The position numbers and the translations under genes were made by a program. Positions 36,508-44,781 of a stretch of DNA of 64,000 bases are shown here, piece after piece. The notes under the pieces are model-generated. The model saw nothing but the letters and a program-made list of their open reading frames with translations. It ran no database searches and was not told the origin of the DNA. Source of the stretch: Stieleria sp. JC731 (GTDB lineage: Bacteria > Planctomycetota > Planctomycetia > Pirellulales > Pirellulaceae); NCBI RefSeq assembly GCF_020966635.1, contig NZ_JAJKFQ010000011.1:248001-312000 (forward strand). The letters are read 5' to 3'. The stretch's first letter is position 1, and every line of letters begins with the position of its first letter.

Positions 36508-37695
36508 ATGAATTTCGATGGCGATAAACGCAACGCGTTGATCACCGCGTACCGAGTTGGGCTTTTCGAAAATACGCTACCGTTCTGGATCTCGCATGCT
36601 GTCGATGAAGAGCATGGCGGATTCATGATGTCTCTCGATCGTGATGGAACGGTAATCGACACGGACAAGTCCGTCTGGCAACAGGGGCGGTTCACCTGGT
36701 TGCTTGGCAAGCTTTACAACACCGTTCATCAGCATGAGCGATGGCTGCAGTTGGCGATCCATGGTGCCAACTTTCTTGAGCGACATTGCTTCGACCCGGA
36801 CGACGGTCGGATGTGGTTTCACGTTACACGAGATGGAAGGCCGATACGAAAGCGACGCTATGCATTTTCGGAGAGCTTTGCCGCGATCGCATTCGGCGAA
36901 TTGGCGAAAGCGACTGGCGAGCAACGCTATGCCGAAAAGGCAGTGTCGTGTTTCGAGCGTTTCATGCGGCATCACATTCGGCCACGGAAAGTCGAGCCAA
37001 AGTTTGCGGCAACGCGACCTACCAAAAGTCTCTCTTTCCCGATGATCTCAATCGTCTCTGCAAGGGAGCTAAAAGACTCGATCGGCTATGGTGATGCAGA
37101 CGTCTGGATCGAACGCGGTATCGACGAAATCTCAACTCATTTTCTAAAGGCGGAAGTCCGCTGCGTGATGGAGACCGTCGGAAAGAATGGTGACATCATT
37201 GATCACTTCGACGGTCGACTTTTAAACCCGGGGCATGCGATCGAAGCTGCCTGGTTCATTATGCGAGAAGGCGATCTAAGAAAGGACCAACGACTGGTCG
37301 AAACAGGTTGCCGGATGTTGGACTGGATGTGGCAACGCGGTTGGGACAAATCCTACGGAGGGATTCTGTACCACGTTGACGTCAACGGATTACCGGTGCA
37401 AGAGTACTGGCATGACATGAAATTTTGGTGGCCACAATGCGAAGCGATCATCGCGACATTGATGGCTTATCAATTAACGGGCGATCCAAAGTACGCGACG
37501 TGGCATCAGCAAGCTCATGATTGGTTTCACGAGCACTTTGCGGATCCCGAATCCGGTGAGTACTTTGGCTATCTGCACCGCGATGGTCGACTGAGCTCAA
37601 GAATGAAAGGGAATATGTGGAAAGGTCCATTCCATATTCCTCGAATGCAACTGATGTGTTGGCAGATGTTGCAATCCGAGGGTGCGTCTAGCTGA
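36508..37695 (+). CDS. N-acylglucosamine 2-epimerase (AGE) family protein
   Basis: This 395-residue protein has the (alpha/alpha)6-barrel pattern of the AGE/cellobiose 2-epimerase family. Typical blocks are LPFWISHAVDEEHGGFMMSLD at the N-terminus, KSVWQQGRFTWLLGKLY, LLNPGHAIEAAWFIMREGD with the conserved His, and EYWHDMKFWWPQCEAI. Family members epimerise sugars at C2 in the cytoplasm (N-acetylglucosamine to N-acetylmannosamine, glucose units to mannose units, or mannose/fructose isomerisation); the substrate cannot be chosen here. The ATG at 36508 is preferred to an in-frame GTG at 36487. A strong hairpin follows the gene. Confidence 0.9.
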   Translation: MNFDGDKRNALITAYRVGLFENTLPFWISHAVDEEHGGFMMSLDRDGTVIDTDKSVWQQGRFTWLLGKLYNTVHQHERWLQLAIHGANFLERHCFDPDDGRMWFHVTRDGRPIRKRRYAFSESFAAIAFGELAKATGEQRYAEKAVSCFERFMRHHIRPRKVEPKFAATRPTKSLSFPMISIVSARELKDSIGYGDADVWIERGIDEISTHFLKAEVRCVMETVGKNGDIIDHFDGRLLNPGHAIEAAWFIMREGDLRKDQRLVETGCRMLDWMWQRGWDKSYGGILYHVDVNGLPVQEYWHDMKFWWPQCEAIIATLMAYQLTGDPKYATWHQQAHDWFHEHFADPESGEYFGYLHRDGRLSSRMKGNMWKGPFHIPRMQLMCWQMLQSEGASS

Positions 37696-37725
37696 TGGCT
37701 CGCTAAAGAATTCTACGCTAACCAT

Positions 37726-37760
37726 GCCAACTGCGATCGATTGATCGTGTCGCAGTTGGC
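37726..37760 (+). terminator. Long hairpin after AGE-family gene
   Basis: GCCAACTGCGA (37726-37736) and TCGCAGTTGGC (37750-37760) form a perfect 11-bp stem with a 13-nt loop, followed by TTCTTG on the plus strand. It lies between convergent genes. The weak T-tract makes it a probable but not certain terminator. Confidence 0.6.
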
Positions 37761-37817
37761 TTCTTGAAAGAGTTGCTTTGTCTTTTGACAGGCTGCGTGC
37801 GATTTAAGCGGGCAGTG

Positions 37818-38465
37818 CTAAGCGATATCTTGGTTGACCGCAACTCGATAAGCGTGGGCGATCTCGTTTGGTTCTGAAATCGTGACGTTCAAGTCTTTGA
37901 TCAGTCCGTCGCCGATGTCGTAAATCCAACCGTGAACGGCAAGATCCTGACCCCGTTCCCAAGCCTCTTGGACCACTGTCGAATGGCAGACGTTGTAAGC
38001 TTGTTCAACGACGTTCAGTTCGCATAAGCGGTCGATCTTGGCGTTTTCGTCGTCGATCCCTTGAAGTACAGCATCATGCTTTTGGCGTACGTCGCGGATG
38101 TGACGCAACCAGTTGTCAATCAAACCGACATGGTGGTTTTGACTGGCTGCTTTGACGCCGCCGCAGCTGTAGTGTCCGCAAACGATGATGTGTTTGATCT
38201 TCAACACGCTGACGGCAAATTCAATCACGCTTTGGCAATTGAAGTCGCTATGAACAACGACGTTCGCGATGTTGCGGTGGACGAAAACATCACCCGGACG
38301 CAGGCCTAGAATTTGGTTGGCGGGGACTCGGCTATCGGCGCATCCGATCCATAGCAATTCAGGGCTCTGGCCTTGGGCGAGCTTTTCGAAAAAGTCAGGG
38401 TCGCTTTCGTTAACATTATCGACCCACTTACGATTGTTCTCGATCAGTTGTGGCAAAAGTCGCAT
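37818..38465 (-). CDS. Beta-class carbonic anhydrase
   Basis: This 215-residue enzyme interconverts CO2 and bicarbonate in the cytoplasm. The zinc site of the beta class is complete: CADSRVP supplies the first Cys with its Asp-Arg dyad, and GHYSCGGVKAA supplies His and the second Cys. QILGLRPGDVFVHRNIANVV and VHGWIYDIGDG are further family blocks. The ATG at 38463-38465 (MRLLPQLIENNRKWV) gives the usual family length of about 215; the open frame to 38729 overlaps the end of the next gene and is not needed. It is downstream of the redoxin-haem-copper gene on the same strand. Confidence 0.95.
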   Translation of the reverse strand: MRLLPQLIENNRKWVDNVNESDPDFFEKLAQGQSPELLWIGCADSRVPANQILGLRPGDVFVHRNIANVVVHSDFNCQSVIEFAVSVLKIKHIIVCGHYSCGGVKAASQNHHVGLIDNWLRHIRDVRQKHDAVLQGIDDENAKIDRLCELNVVEQAYNVCHSTVVQEAWERGQDLAVHGWIYDIGDGLIKDLNVTISEPNEIAHAYRVAVNQDIA

Positions 38466-38676
38466 GTTGAATTCGGTAGCACAGTCAGGTGAATCGGGCG
38501 GAAATTTTCTTATGGGCAAACATGCCGAATCGCAATGTAACCGATCGTCTTTCGATGCGTTAGCCGCCCCCCAACTGGTCTCTGTGGGCTGTGTCAAACA
38601 ACCTGCTGATATCGTTAGGGATGTCTGCTGACCATCAATGGGATTCGCTAGTCCCCGCAGTAGCCAAGATCTTGTA

Positions 38677-40605
38677 TCAGCGAGCTTCTGTTTCGGCTGT
38701 CTTTGGGACTGATTCCTCAGCCGGGCCAACTTCGGTATTTCCCAGCTTGTAGCTATCCGGGTCGTAATCCGATTGGGGCACTAGGCTTAGAAAAGCAATG
38801 CACATCTCATCGGTTGTTTTCTCACCCCAGCCTACCGGTCGCGGCGGGTGGTTCGGGTTGTTGGGGTTTGAATCTGAATTGTCGAATGTCGCTTCGACGC
38901 TGACGATTGTTCCAGCGGGCAGTTTTTGAAGCCTGTTGTATCGATACATCGTTTGCCAGTTGAAGTCCCAGTCATCAATGCGGATCAAGGGTAAGTCTTC
39001 GCCGCTTGGAAGCGTTGCGTTGACCGACATGGTTTCGCCGAGCAGGTGCATATGTGGCGTGATACCGAAAAGGTACGAATCGCGATGGATACGGCATTGC
39101 GCGTTGACTTGGTGTCGTTTCTCTCCGGGCGGAATGACAAATCGGTGATTGATCGCCAGTTGCATCTGCGTCGGAACTGGCTGTTCGGCTTTCGAAAAGT
39201 AAAGCCCAAACTGAGTTTGATCCTGTTCTTCAAATCCGGTTCGGTAGTAATGAACCTGGACGACGATATCGCATTTCTTGGGTAACCAACGACCAGTCCC
39301 TTCGGGCGTTTGGATCGGTTGCATTCCTGGTGCCCAGCCGCCCAGCATGGAAGCGGCATCAAAACCGACGTCGCCGAACCGTGTGTAACCTGGGCCTGGA
39401 TCTTCCGCATCCAGTTCACGAGCACGACCACTCGTATCAACGTAGACGATGACGTGATGGACCGTGTTGCGGTTGCCCGGTTGGACATCGATGGCTTGAA
39501 CAAAGCGGTCTTTGTCTGCTTCGTATGGAATGATGAAGTGCCGGTAATCGTCTTCGCCTTCGGGACCGATGGTGTAGGGCTCCGGCATTTCTAAAACTAG
39601 ATCCGGTTGCCCGATCTCCCATTTGTCATTGTATTTGGGGGTGGGAGGGATCTCGCTGGCTTCACCCATTGGTGATCCCTGTTCAACCCACCGCGAGATT
39701 AGATCGATTTCGTCATCGCTAAGGCTGATGTCGTTGCTGAAGTGTCCGACGGATTGCGACGCCTTCCATGGGGGCATCACTCGCGATTTAGTGTAGGCAG
39801 CGATTTCAGTTTTCCAGCGAACGGCGTCTTCGTAGGTGCGAAGTGCAAACGGTGCGATCTGACCGTCTCGGTGGCAGCTCTGGCAACGGTCTTGGATGAT
39901 CCTCGCGATCTGCCCGGAGTAGGTGACGATATCGTCCTCCGTGGTTTTGTCGACGTGAATGCTACAGCCCATCGATGGTGTCGAAGCCAAGGTGATTGCG
40001 TCGCCCGGGACGAGTTGCTGCAAAGCATCCCGCAAGTAATTCTTGGAAACCCGATCCTCGTAGCGATTGTCATCAATCGCGCCTCGATAACGCAGCCTGC
40101 ATTGGCGATCAACGACGAATACCTGCGGCGTCATCGTGGCGCCGAATCGGTCTGCCAAGTAGCCGTTGATATCACGGATGCATGGGAACGAGTACTTCGC
40201 ACGTTGTGCGTATTCTTTGATTGCCGCATCGGTTTCATCGCTATTGGCAAAGACGACAAACAGTTGCACGCCCGAGTTGGCGAATTCGTCTTGTATTCTG
40301 GACAGCCGTGTGCTGTAGCGTTTCGCAAGTGGACAAACAGTCGACGAGAAAACGAAGACGGCCGGTCCTTTTGCGACTACTTCGTTTAAATACACTGCGT
40401 CTCCATCAACCGTTCGAAACGCCAATCCACGCAGTGACTGCCCGACGGGCTCAACCGACTGGTCTGCTAACAAGTTGTGGCCGGGCGCGATTTGCTTGGA
40501 TGCGTCATCAACAACTTCGCCCTCAACCGCATTGTCTTCAACTGCACTGCTTTTGACGATCGGAAGAATCGCTAGGGCGGCAACCAATAGTATGCGGAAG
40601 GTCAT
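38677..40605 (-). CDS. Exported redoxin / cytochrome c / type II copper monooxygenase-like fusion
   Basis: This is a 642-residue exported protein with three parts. Residues about 50-200 form an AhpC/TSA- or thioredoxin-like redoxin (VFVFSSTVCPLAKRYSTR, with a single Cys at the active position). Next is a haem c site (IIQDRCQSCHRDGQIAPF) with a planctomycete-type cytochrome segment. The last 300 residues resemble the ascorbate-dependent type II copper monooxygenases: HHVIVYVDTSG, VQVHYYRTGFE and ITPHMHLLGETM provide candidate His/Met copper ligands. A periplasmic oxidative enzyme is likely; the substrate is unknown. The ATG at 40605 opens the signal peptide (MTFRILLVAALAILPIV); an in-frame ATG 18 nt upstream lies in a duplicated ribosome site. 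Confidence 0.85.
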   Translation of the reverse strand: MTFRILLVAALAILPIVKSSAVEDNAVEGEVVDDASKQIAPGHNLLADQSVEPVGQSLRGLAFRTVDGDAVYLNEVVAKGPAVFVFSSTVCPLAKRYSTRLSRIQDEFANSGVQLFVVFANSDETDAAIKEYAQRAKYSFPCIRDINGYLADRFGATMTPQVFVVDRQCRLRYRGAIDDNRYEDRVSKNYLRDALQQLVPGDAITLASTPSMGCSIHVDKTTEDDIVTYSGQIARIIQDRCQSCHRDGQIAPFALRTYEDAVRWKTEIAAYTKSRVMPPWKASQSVGHFSNDISLSDDEIDLISRWVEQGSPMGEASEIPPTPKYNDKWEIGQPDLVLEMPEPYTIGPEGEDDYRHFIIPYEADKDRFVQAIDVQPGNRNTVHHVIVYVDTSGRARELDAEDPGPGYTRFGDVGFDAASMLGGWAPGMQPIQTPEGTGRWLPKKCDIVVQVHYYRTGFEEQDQTQFGLYFSKAEQPVPTQMQLAINHRFVIPPGEKRHQVNAQCRIHRDSYLFGITPHMHLLGETMSVNATLPSGEDLPLIRIDDWDFNWQTMYRYNRLQKLPAGTIVSVEATFDNSDSNPNNPNHPPRPVGWGEKTTDEMCIAFLSLVPQSDYDPDSYKLGNTEVGPAEESVPKTAETEAR

Positions 40606-40638
40606 CAATTCACTCTCAAGCATCAATTCACTCTCAAG
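40603..40638. repeat. 18-bp perfect tandem duplication covering the start codon and ribosome site
   Basis: The 18-mer CATCAATTCACTCTCAAG occurs at 40603-40620 and again at 40621-40638. On the minus strand each copy carries CTTGAGAGTGAATTG followed by ATG, so the gene has two identical in-frame ribosome-site/start pairs six codons apart. Confidence 0.9.
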
Positions 40639-41116
40639 CAAGGGGTGAGGCCAATTGTGGTATGCAAAACTAGGACGCAAGCTTTGAAGGCGATTGCGTT
40701 ACCAATGGAACGACCCCGGGGCGTGGTGGTCCCGTAGCTCTGCTGCGGCAGGGAATAGCTTAGCAACTTGCGGTTACCACGTCATGACAGAGTCCGATTC
40801 GCAGCCTGTGCGGGACGACTGGTCGAACGCCTGAAAATCAGTGCACAATCGTACGGCTTCTAGTCCTCGATAAATCACCGTCGTCACGATCTTCCACGTC
40901 GCTGCTGATTCACCACACCGTTTTCGAGTCGCTAAGTGGCCTAGCAGCACCATGCTGCAAGCTGAAACGACTGGCGTTGCAAAAGCCTCGCTCTCGATCC
41001 GCGACCAGCAATTGCGCCCTCGGGTTGGCCTTTTTATGCCGTACAATAGATGGATGCATTTGTGACCGCGATTTGTTTAGTCGACGGGCAATATTTTCCT
41101 GTACCGAACCGAACCT
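40639..41116. other. Intergenic region with a TACAAT box
   Basis: This 478-bp gap lies between divergent genes. TACAAT at 41042-41047 is a good -10 for the lipoprotein gene at 41117, and TTGGCC lies 11 nt before it. A 90-codon frame on the minus strand (40774-41046) starts with TTG, resembles nothing and is not called. Confidence 0.4.
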
Positions 41117-42391
41117 ATGAACCGCCGCTCCCAGTTAACGACTGTTTCGATTGCACTGCTTTTGCTGGCAGGTTGCGACAAGATCCCCTATTTTGGATCT
41201 GCCCCCGACAACGTGACGGCAACCACGGCAGAAGTCGTACTCGACCAAGAGACTGTCGGACAAACGGTTCCAGTCGGGCAGGCGATTCACGAGGTCAGTC
41301 AGGAAGGCAGCCAGCGGATCGGGAAATTGCTTGAGAACGTTTTCCCAACGTTGGAGGAGGCTCGGACGCTCGTCGACCAGCACGCAGATCTCCCGGACAG
41401 TTCTTCCATTCCCTTTCGAACCGACAAGCAATCCAATTCGGCGGCAATCAACGAATTGCTAGACGAGGCGATCGAGGCGCTTTGTATTTCGCAGGTCAGC
41501 GACTATCGGCAACAGATACGTGACGCGACAAACGCGATTGCAAATTCGCAAGAAAAGATCGCCGATTACCGTCGTCAGCGATTGAGCGCCTCATACGCCA
41601 AAGACCAATCTCAGATCGATAAGGTCAATCCGTTCGAGCTTTCCAAAGAAGCAATCGATGAACAGATCAAGTCGGAGCAGGATTCGATCGAAAACCAGCG
41701 TGAGCGACTTGCTGAACTGAAGGCGACCTTTGCTAAAGAGCTGACCAAAATCGGTGTCGATGTCGATGAGGAAGGCGTCGAGTCTTTGTTGTCGTCCGTT
41801 TCTGGTGACGACATCGTTTCTATGGCGGTGGTCTTTGACAACATCAAACAACTGACGTCGCAGCTACAAGAGCTGACCGAGGAAAGCGGCGAAGCACTCG
41901 AAACATCCAAACGTTACTACGGGATGTACGTCGTCTTGGTGCACGTTATGGACCGGATCCAAAAGACATTCATCCGTGATATCAACACCGACTACATTCC
42001 AAAATTGGATGGGTTTGCCGAACAGGCGACAAAAAACATCCAACAGGCGCAGACGTTGATCAAGGCAAACGGCGGTGACGTCGATACGCTGAAGGGCAAC
42101 ATCGAGTCGAATGAACTGACCCGGCGGACTGCCAAGTTATACATCGAGTTCTTGAAGCAAAATGCACAGCAGATTGCCAACGAGAACAAACGAGCGCAAA
42201 AGAATCTGGCGACAGCGATGAATACGTACGATACGGTCAAGTTGTCTAGCGACGTGGCAAAACTGATGAGCACCGGGCGTCGTGATTTCGAAGTGTTAAT
42301 GAAGCTAAAAGTGCCATCACTGCGCGAGTTCAACAACGATGCAATTCGGAAGGAGTTTCAACGGATGACGTCGGAACTGCGATCCACATAA
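41117..42391 (+). CDS. Coiled-coil lipoprotein of unknown function
   Basis: This 424-residue protein starts at ATG 41117 with a lipoprotein signal (TTVSIALLLLAGC, lipobox LAGC), so it is anchored in a membrane on the outer side. The rest is almost entirely helical, with two long coiled-coil regions: about residues 125-215 (QEKIADYRRQRLSAS, EQDSIENQRERLAELK) and about 290-400 (EQATKNIQQAQTLIKA, NAQQIANENKRAQKNLA). There is one internal hydrophobic patch (YYGMYVVLVHVMDRI). No enzyme motif is visible. The layout resembles periplasmic scaffold or adaptor proteins, but I do not recognise a family. Confidence 0.8.
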   Translation: MNRRSQLTTVSIALLLLAGCDKIPYFGSAPDNVTATTAEVVLDQETVGQTVPVGQAIHEVSQEGSQRIGKLLENVFPTLEEARTLVDQHADLPDSSSIPFRTDKQSNSAAINELLDEAIEALCISQVSDYRQQIRDATNAIANSQEKIADYRRQRLSASYAKDQSQIDKVNPFELSKEAIDEQIKSEQDSIENQRERLAELKATFAKELTKIGVDVDEEGVESLLSSVSGDDIVSMAVVFDNIKQLTSQLQELTEESGEALETSKRYYGMYVVLVHVMDRIQKTFIRDINTDYIPKLDGFAEQATKNIQQAQTLIKANGGDVDTLKGNIESNELTRRTAKLYIEFLKQNAQQIANENKRAQKNLATAMNTYDTVKLSSDVAKLMSTGRRDFEVLMKLKVPSLREFNNDAIRKEFQRMTSELRST

Positions 42392-42433
42392 CGCCAGCTT
42401 CACAGTGTTGAGGCTTGCCTTTGAAGATAGACG

Positions 42434-43204
42434 CTAGGTCGAGGAACTCGTCACGGTCAATTCGACCGGGCAATGATCCGAACCCATGATGTCGTCGCGA
42501 ATGCCCGCCGATTCGATTCGATCGATGAAACGTTTGGCGACCCAAAAGTAATCCAAACGCCAGCCAATGTTCCTTGCCCTGGCGTTCATCCGGTAGGTCC
42601 ACCAAGTGTACTTTTCTGGGGACGGGTCGAAGTGGCGGAATGAATCGATGAATCCGGCACTGCAGACGTTATCGAGGCCAGCACGTTCTTCTTCGGTAAA
42701 GCCAGCGTTCTTGCGATTGGCTTTGGGGTTGGCGAGGTCGATTTCTTTGTGAGCACAATTGACATCGCCACAAAAGATCACCGGCTTGCGGCGGTTTAGT
42801 TTTTTGACGTACTCCAAGAAAGCCGCGTCCCAGATCTGACGGTAGTCCAGGCGTGCTAGTCCGCGTTGTGCGTTTGGCGTGTAGACATTGACGAGATGAA
42901 AATCGTCAAATGTCGCCGTCAGCACGCGGCCTTCGGAATCGTGGTCGACGATGCCAATGCCATGATTGATTTTTGATGGTTCGATCTTGGACCAAATGGC
43001 AGTCCCGCTATAGCCTTTCTTTTCGGCTGAATTCCAGTACTGATGGTATCCAAGTGCGGCAGCCCAGTCTGTTTGAACTTGTTCTGCGGAGGCTTTGGTT
43101 TCCTGGAAGCACAAGACGTCGGGTTGTTCGGTTTCCACATAGGATCGCAACCCCTTGTCCATGGCAGCGCGAATACCGTTGACGTTCCAGGAGACAAGTT
43201 TCAT
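42434..43204 (-). CDS. xth: Exodeoxyribonuclease III / AP endonuclease
   Basis: This 256-residue enzyme of the exonuclease III family cleaves at abasic sites and removes 3' blocks during base-excision repair. It begins MKLVSWNVNGIRAAMDKGL with the catalytic Asn; LCFQETKA carries the metal-binding Glu; FCGDVNCAHKEIDLANPK is the family DxN segment; and GSDHCPVELTV is the C-terminal catalytic Asp-His. Length is standard. The ATG at 43202-43204 is used. It lies 33 bp downstream of the GxxExxY gene and could share its transcript. Confidence 0.95.
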   Translation of the reverse strand: MKLVSWNVNGIRAAMDKGLRSYVETEQPDVLCFQETKASAEQVQTDWAAALGYHQYWNSAEKKGYSGTAIWSKIEPSKINHGIGIVDHDSEGRVLTATFDDFHLVNVYTPNAQRGLARLDYRQIWDAAFLEYVKKLNRRKPVIFCGDVNCAHKEIDLANPKANRKNAGFTEEERAGLDNVCSAGFIDSFRHFDPSPEKYTWWTYRMNARARNIGWRLDYFWVAKRFIDRIESAGIRDDIMGSDHCPVELTVTSSST

Positions 43205-43237
43205 GGTTCGGTGAGAATAGAGGCTGTGATCGAAGTG

Positions 43238-43642
43238 CTATTTCGGTCGCGGAAATCGTTCAGGCCCGTAACCGTTGACGATTCGATTTATTCCGTCAAC
43301 CAGCCGAGGCACATGGAAGTTGATCAGTAGGCCGAAGCGAAGATCAAGCAGTCTAAGATGTGAAAGAGTCTGGGCTTTGTCGACCGGATGAATCGCAGAT
43401 TTGGCTTTAATCTCGACGATTCGTCGGTGATCGACCAACAAATCGGCCCGGTAGCCACAAGCCATCTTCACGTCGCCGTAAATTAGTGGTACCGGATACT
43501 CTTCTTCAACGTCGAATTGACGATTGCGTAGTTCATAGGCGAGGCATGCTCGATAGGCAGACTCAAGCAGTCCCGGTCCCAAGTTCTTGTGAACTTCGAT
43601 GGCAGCCCCAATGATCTCACGCGTTAATGAGTCTTCAGACAT
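43238..43642 (-). CDS. GxxExxY family protein (PD-(D/E)XK-like)
   Basis: This is a 134-residue protein of the GxxExxY family. The naming motif is GLLESAY within IGAAIEVHKNLGPGLLESAY. YRADLLVDHRRIVEIKAKSA shows the Asp...Glu-x-Lys arrangement of the PD-(D/E)XK nuclease fold, and LLINFHVPRLVDGINRIVNG closes the domain. These proteins are very common in planctomycetes and related phyla, often scattered in many copies; their function is unproven and a nuclease or mobile-element role has been suggested. A 27-bp imperfect inverted repeat lies 90 bp upstream. The start is ATG 43640-43642. Confidence 0.93.
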   Translation of the reverse strand: MSEDSLTREIIGAAIEVHKNLGPGLLESAYRACLAYELRNRQFDVEEEYPVPLIYGDVKMACGYRADLLVDHRRIVEIKAKSAIHPVDKAQTLSHLRLLDLRFGLLINFHVPRLVDGINRIVNGYGPERFPRPK

Positions 43643-43731
43643 CTGTCACTTTCTCCGATGCGAATACAAAACTGACGCCTGTCCCTGCATCGGAAAGCTT
43701 GCCTTTGTTCAAGCGAGACTACCGAGATTAT

Positions 43732-43809
43732 AAACACCGAGTCACTGACAGCACAGAGGAGAGCCCTTTGATTGCTAGGCAACTCTGTGGTGTCAGTGCC
43801 TCTGTGTTT
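43732..43809. repeat. 27-bp imperfect inverted repeat beside the GxxExxY gene
   Basis: The arms are 43732-43758 and 43783-43809, with a 24-nt centre. The left arm begins AAACACCGAGTCACTGACAG; the right arm, reversed, differs from it at only three positions. It lies between the GxxExxY gene and the ABC ATPase gene. It would form a long hairpin in RNA or a cruciform in DNA. There is no T-run next to it. Confidence 0.85.
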
Positions 43810-43827
43810 AAGTGGATTCCTTCCCAG

Positions 43828-44646
43828 TCAGTCCCGGTCCGATTTGCGTGCGTCGTACCAGCCTTGGTGGTTTTGTGTTATCTGAACGGGGAGCTTGAAT
43901 AGGCTTGAGATTCTTTGGCTTGTTAGAGCTGATTGTTTTGCGCCGTCATAGGTGATCGTGCCTTGATCGAGTAGCACGACGTGGTCCATCTTGGGTGGGA
44001 TTTCATCCAAGTGATGTGTCACCAAGACCAGGGTGATTTCCTGTTGACCACTCAAGGTTTCGATGACATCCAAGAATGTTGCCTTGGCGGTCATGTCCAG
44101 GCCACCTGTCGGTTCATCGAGCACAAAGATCGGTGGCCGATGAACGATGGCTCTGGCGATCATCGTGCGCCGACGTTCGCCGGTCGAAAGACGTTCGACC
44201 GGCTTGTCTTTGAATCCGGTCATGCCAACGGATTCGATAGCTGATTTGGCTGCCTCTCTGATTTCATCGGTGACCTCTGGCCCAAACTCTTTCAAGCGTG
44301 TCGCCGTGAACCCACTGATCACCGCTTCGGTGACCGTCATTCGGCCTGTTCGCCCATGCGAAAACTCTGAATCCAGCATGGGAGAAACGATTCCCATGGA
44401 CCGTCGCAATTCGTGCACTTGCCACGATCGTTGGCCGAGGATTTCTACATCGCCCTGAAAACCTTGGTCATCGATCGACGGATAGAAATCACGCGTCAAC
44501 AGTTTTAGCAATGATGATTTGCCTGATCCGTTTGGTCCAAGGATGGCTGTGTGCTGTCCACGTTCGATCTTGGTCGAAACGTGATTCAAAATCACGGTCT
44601 GCTCGCGACGAACCGTTACTTGGCGAAGATTGATCAATGGGGCCAC
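43828..44646 (-). CDS. ABC transporter ATP-binding protein
   Basis: This is a 272-residue ABC ATPase. Walker A is GPNGSGKSSLLKLL, the Q-loop region reads RSMGIVSPMLDSEF, the signature is LSTGERRRTMIARAI (LSTGE in place of LSGGQ), Walker B is IFVLDEPTGGLD, and the switch His is in LVLVTHHLDEI. The sequence resembles the ModF/YlmA-type subgroup that lacks an obvious partner permease, and none is adjacent here, so the process it powers is unknown. The start is GTG 44644-44646; no ATG lies nearby. It faces a divergent sulfatase gene. Confidence 0.9.
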   Translation of the reverse strand: MAPLINLRQVTVRREQTVILNHVSTKIERGQHTAILGPNGSGKSSLLKLLTRDFYPSIDDQGFQGDVEILGQRSWQVHELRRSMGIVSPMLDSEFSHGRTGRMTVTEAVISGFTATRLKEFGPEVTDEIREAAKSAIESVGMTGFKDKPVERLSTGERRRTMIARAIVHRPPIFVLDEPTGGLDMTAKATFLDVIETLSGQQEITLVLVTHHLDEIPPKMDHVVLLDQGTITYDGAKQSALTSQRISSLFKLPVQITQNHQGWYDARKSDRD

Positions 44647-44701
44647 AGTGCAAGTTCACTCGCGATTGAAGTTTGGATGTTGCGGTGCCAGGATCGTCGG
44701 T

Positions 44702-44726
44702 TTGGCAGGCCGATACGTTGTACAAT
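44702..44726 (+). promoter_or_regulatory. Possible promoter upstream of sulfatase gene
   Basis: TTGGCA (44702-44707) and TACAAT (44721-44726) are 13 nt apart, 56 bp before the ATG at 44782. It has the same geometry as the boxes at 15216 and 16812. Confidence 0.4.
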
Positions 44727-44781
44727 AATGACCTCTCCTCGGCTTCCCCTCCCGCATTCGGCTTACCTTAGGCTGTGTCTC

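Noticed and set aside
40774-41046. 90-codon open frame on the minus strand in the 40.6-41.1 kb gap
   Set aside because: It has a TTG start, no ribosome site, no recognisable motif and an amino acid mix typical of non-coding DNA; it also covers the probable promoter of the lipoprotein gene.
44551-44781. N-terminal extension of the 44.8-kb sulfatase
   Set aside because: The extra 77 codons run antisense through the ABC ATPase start and the TACAAT box, while ATG 44782 opens a clean signal peptide.
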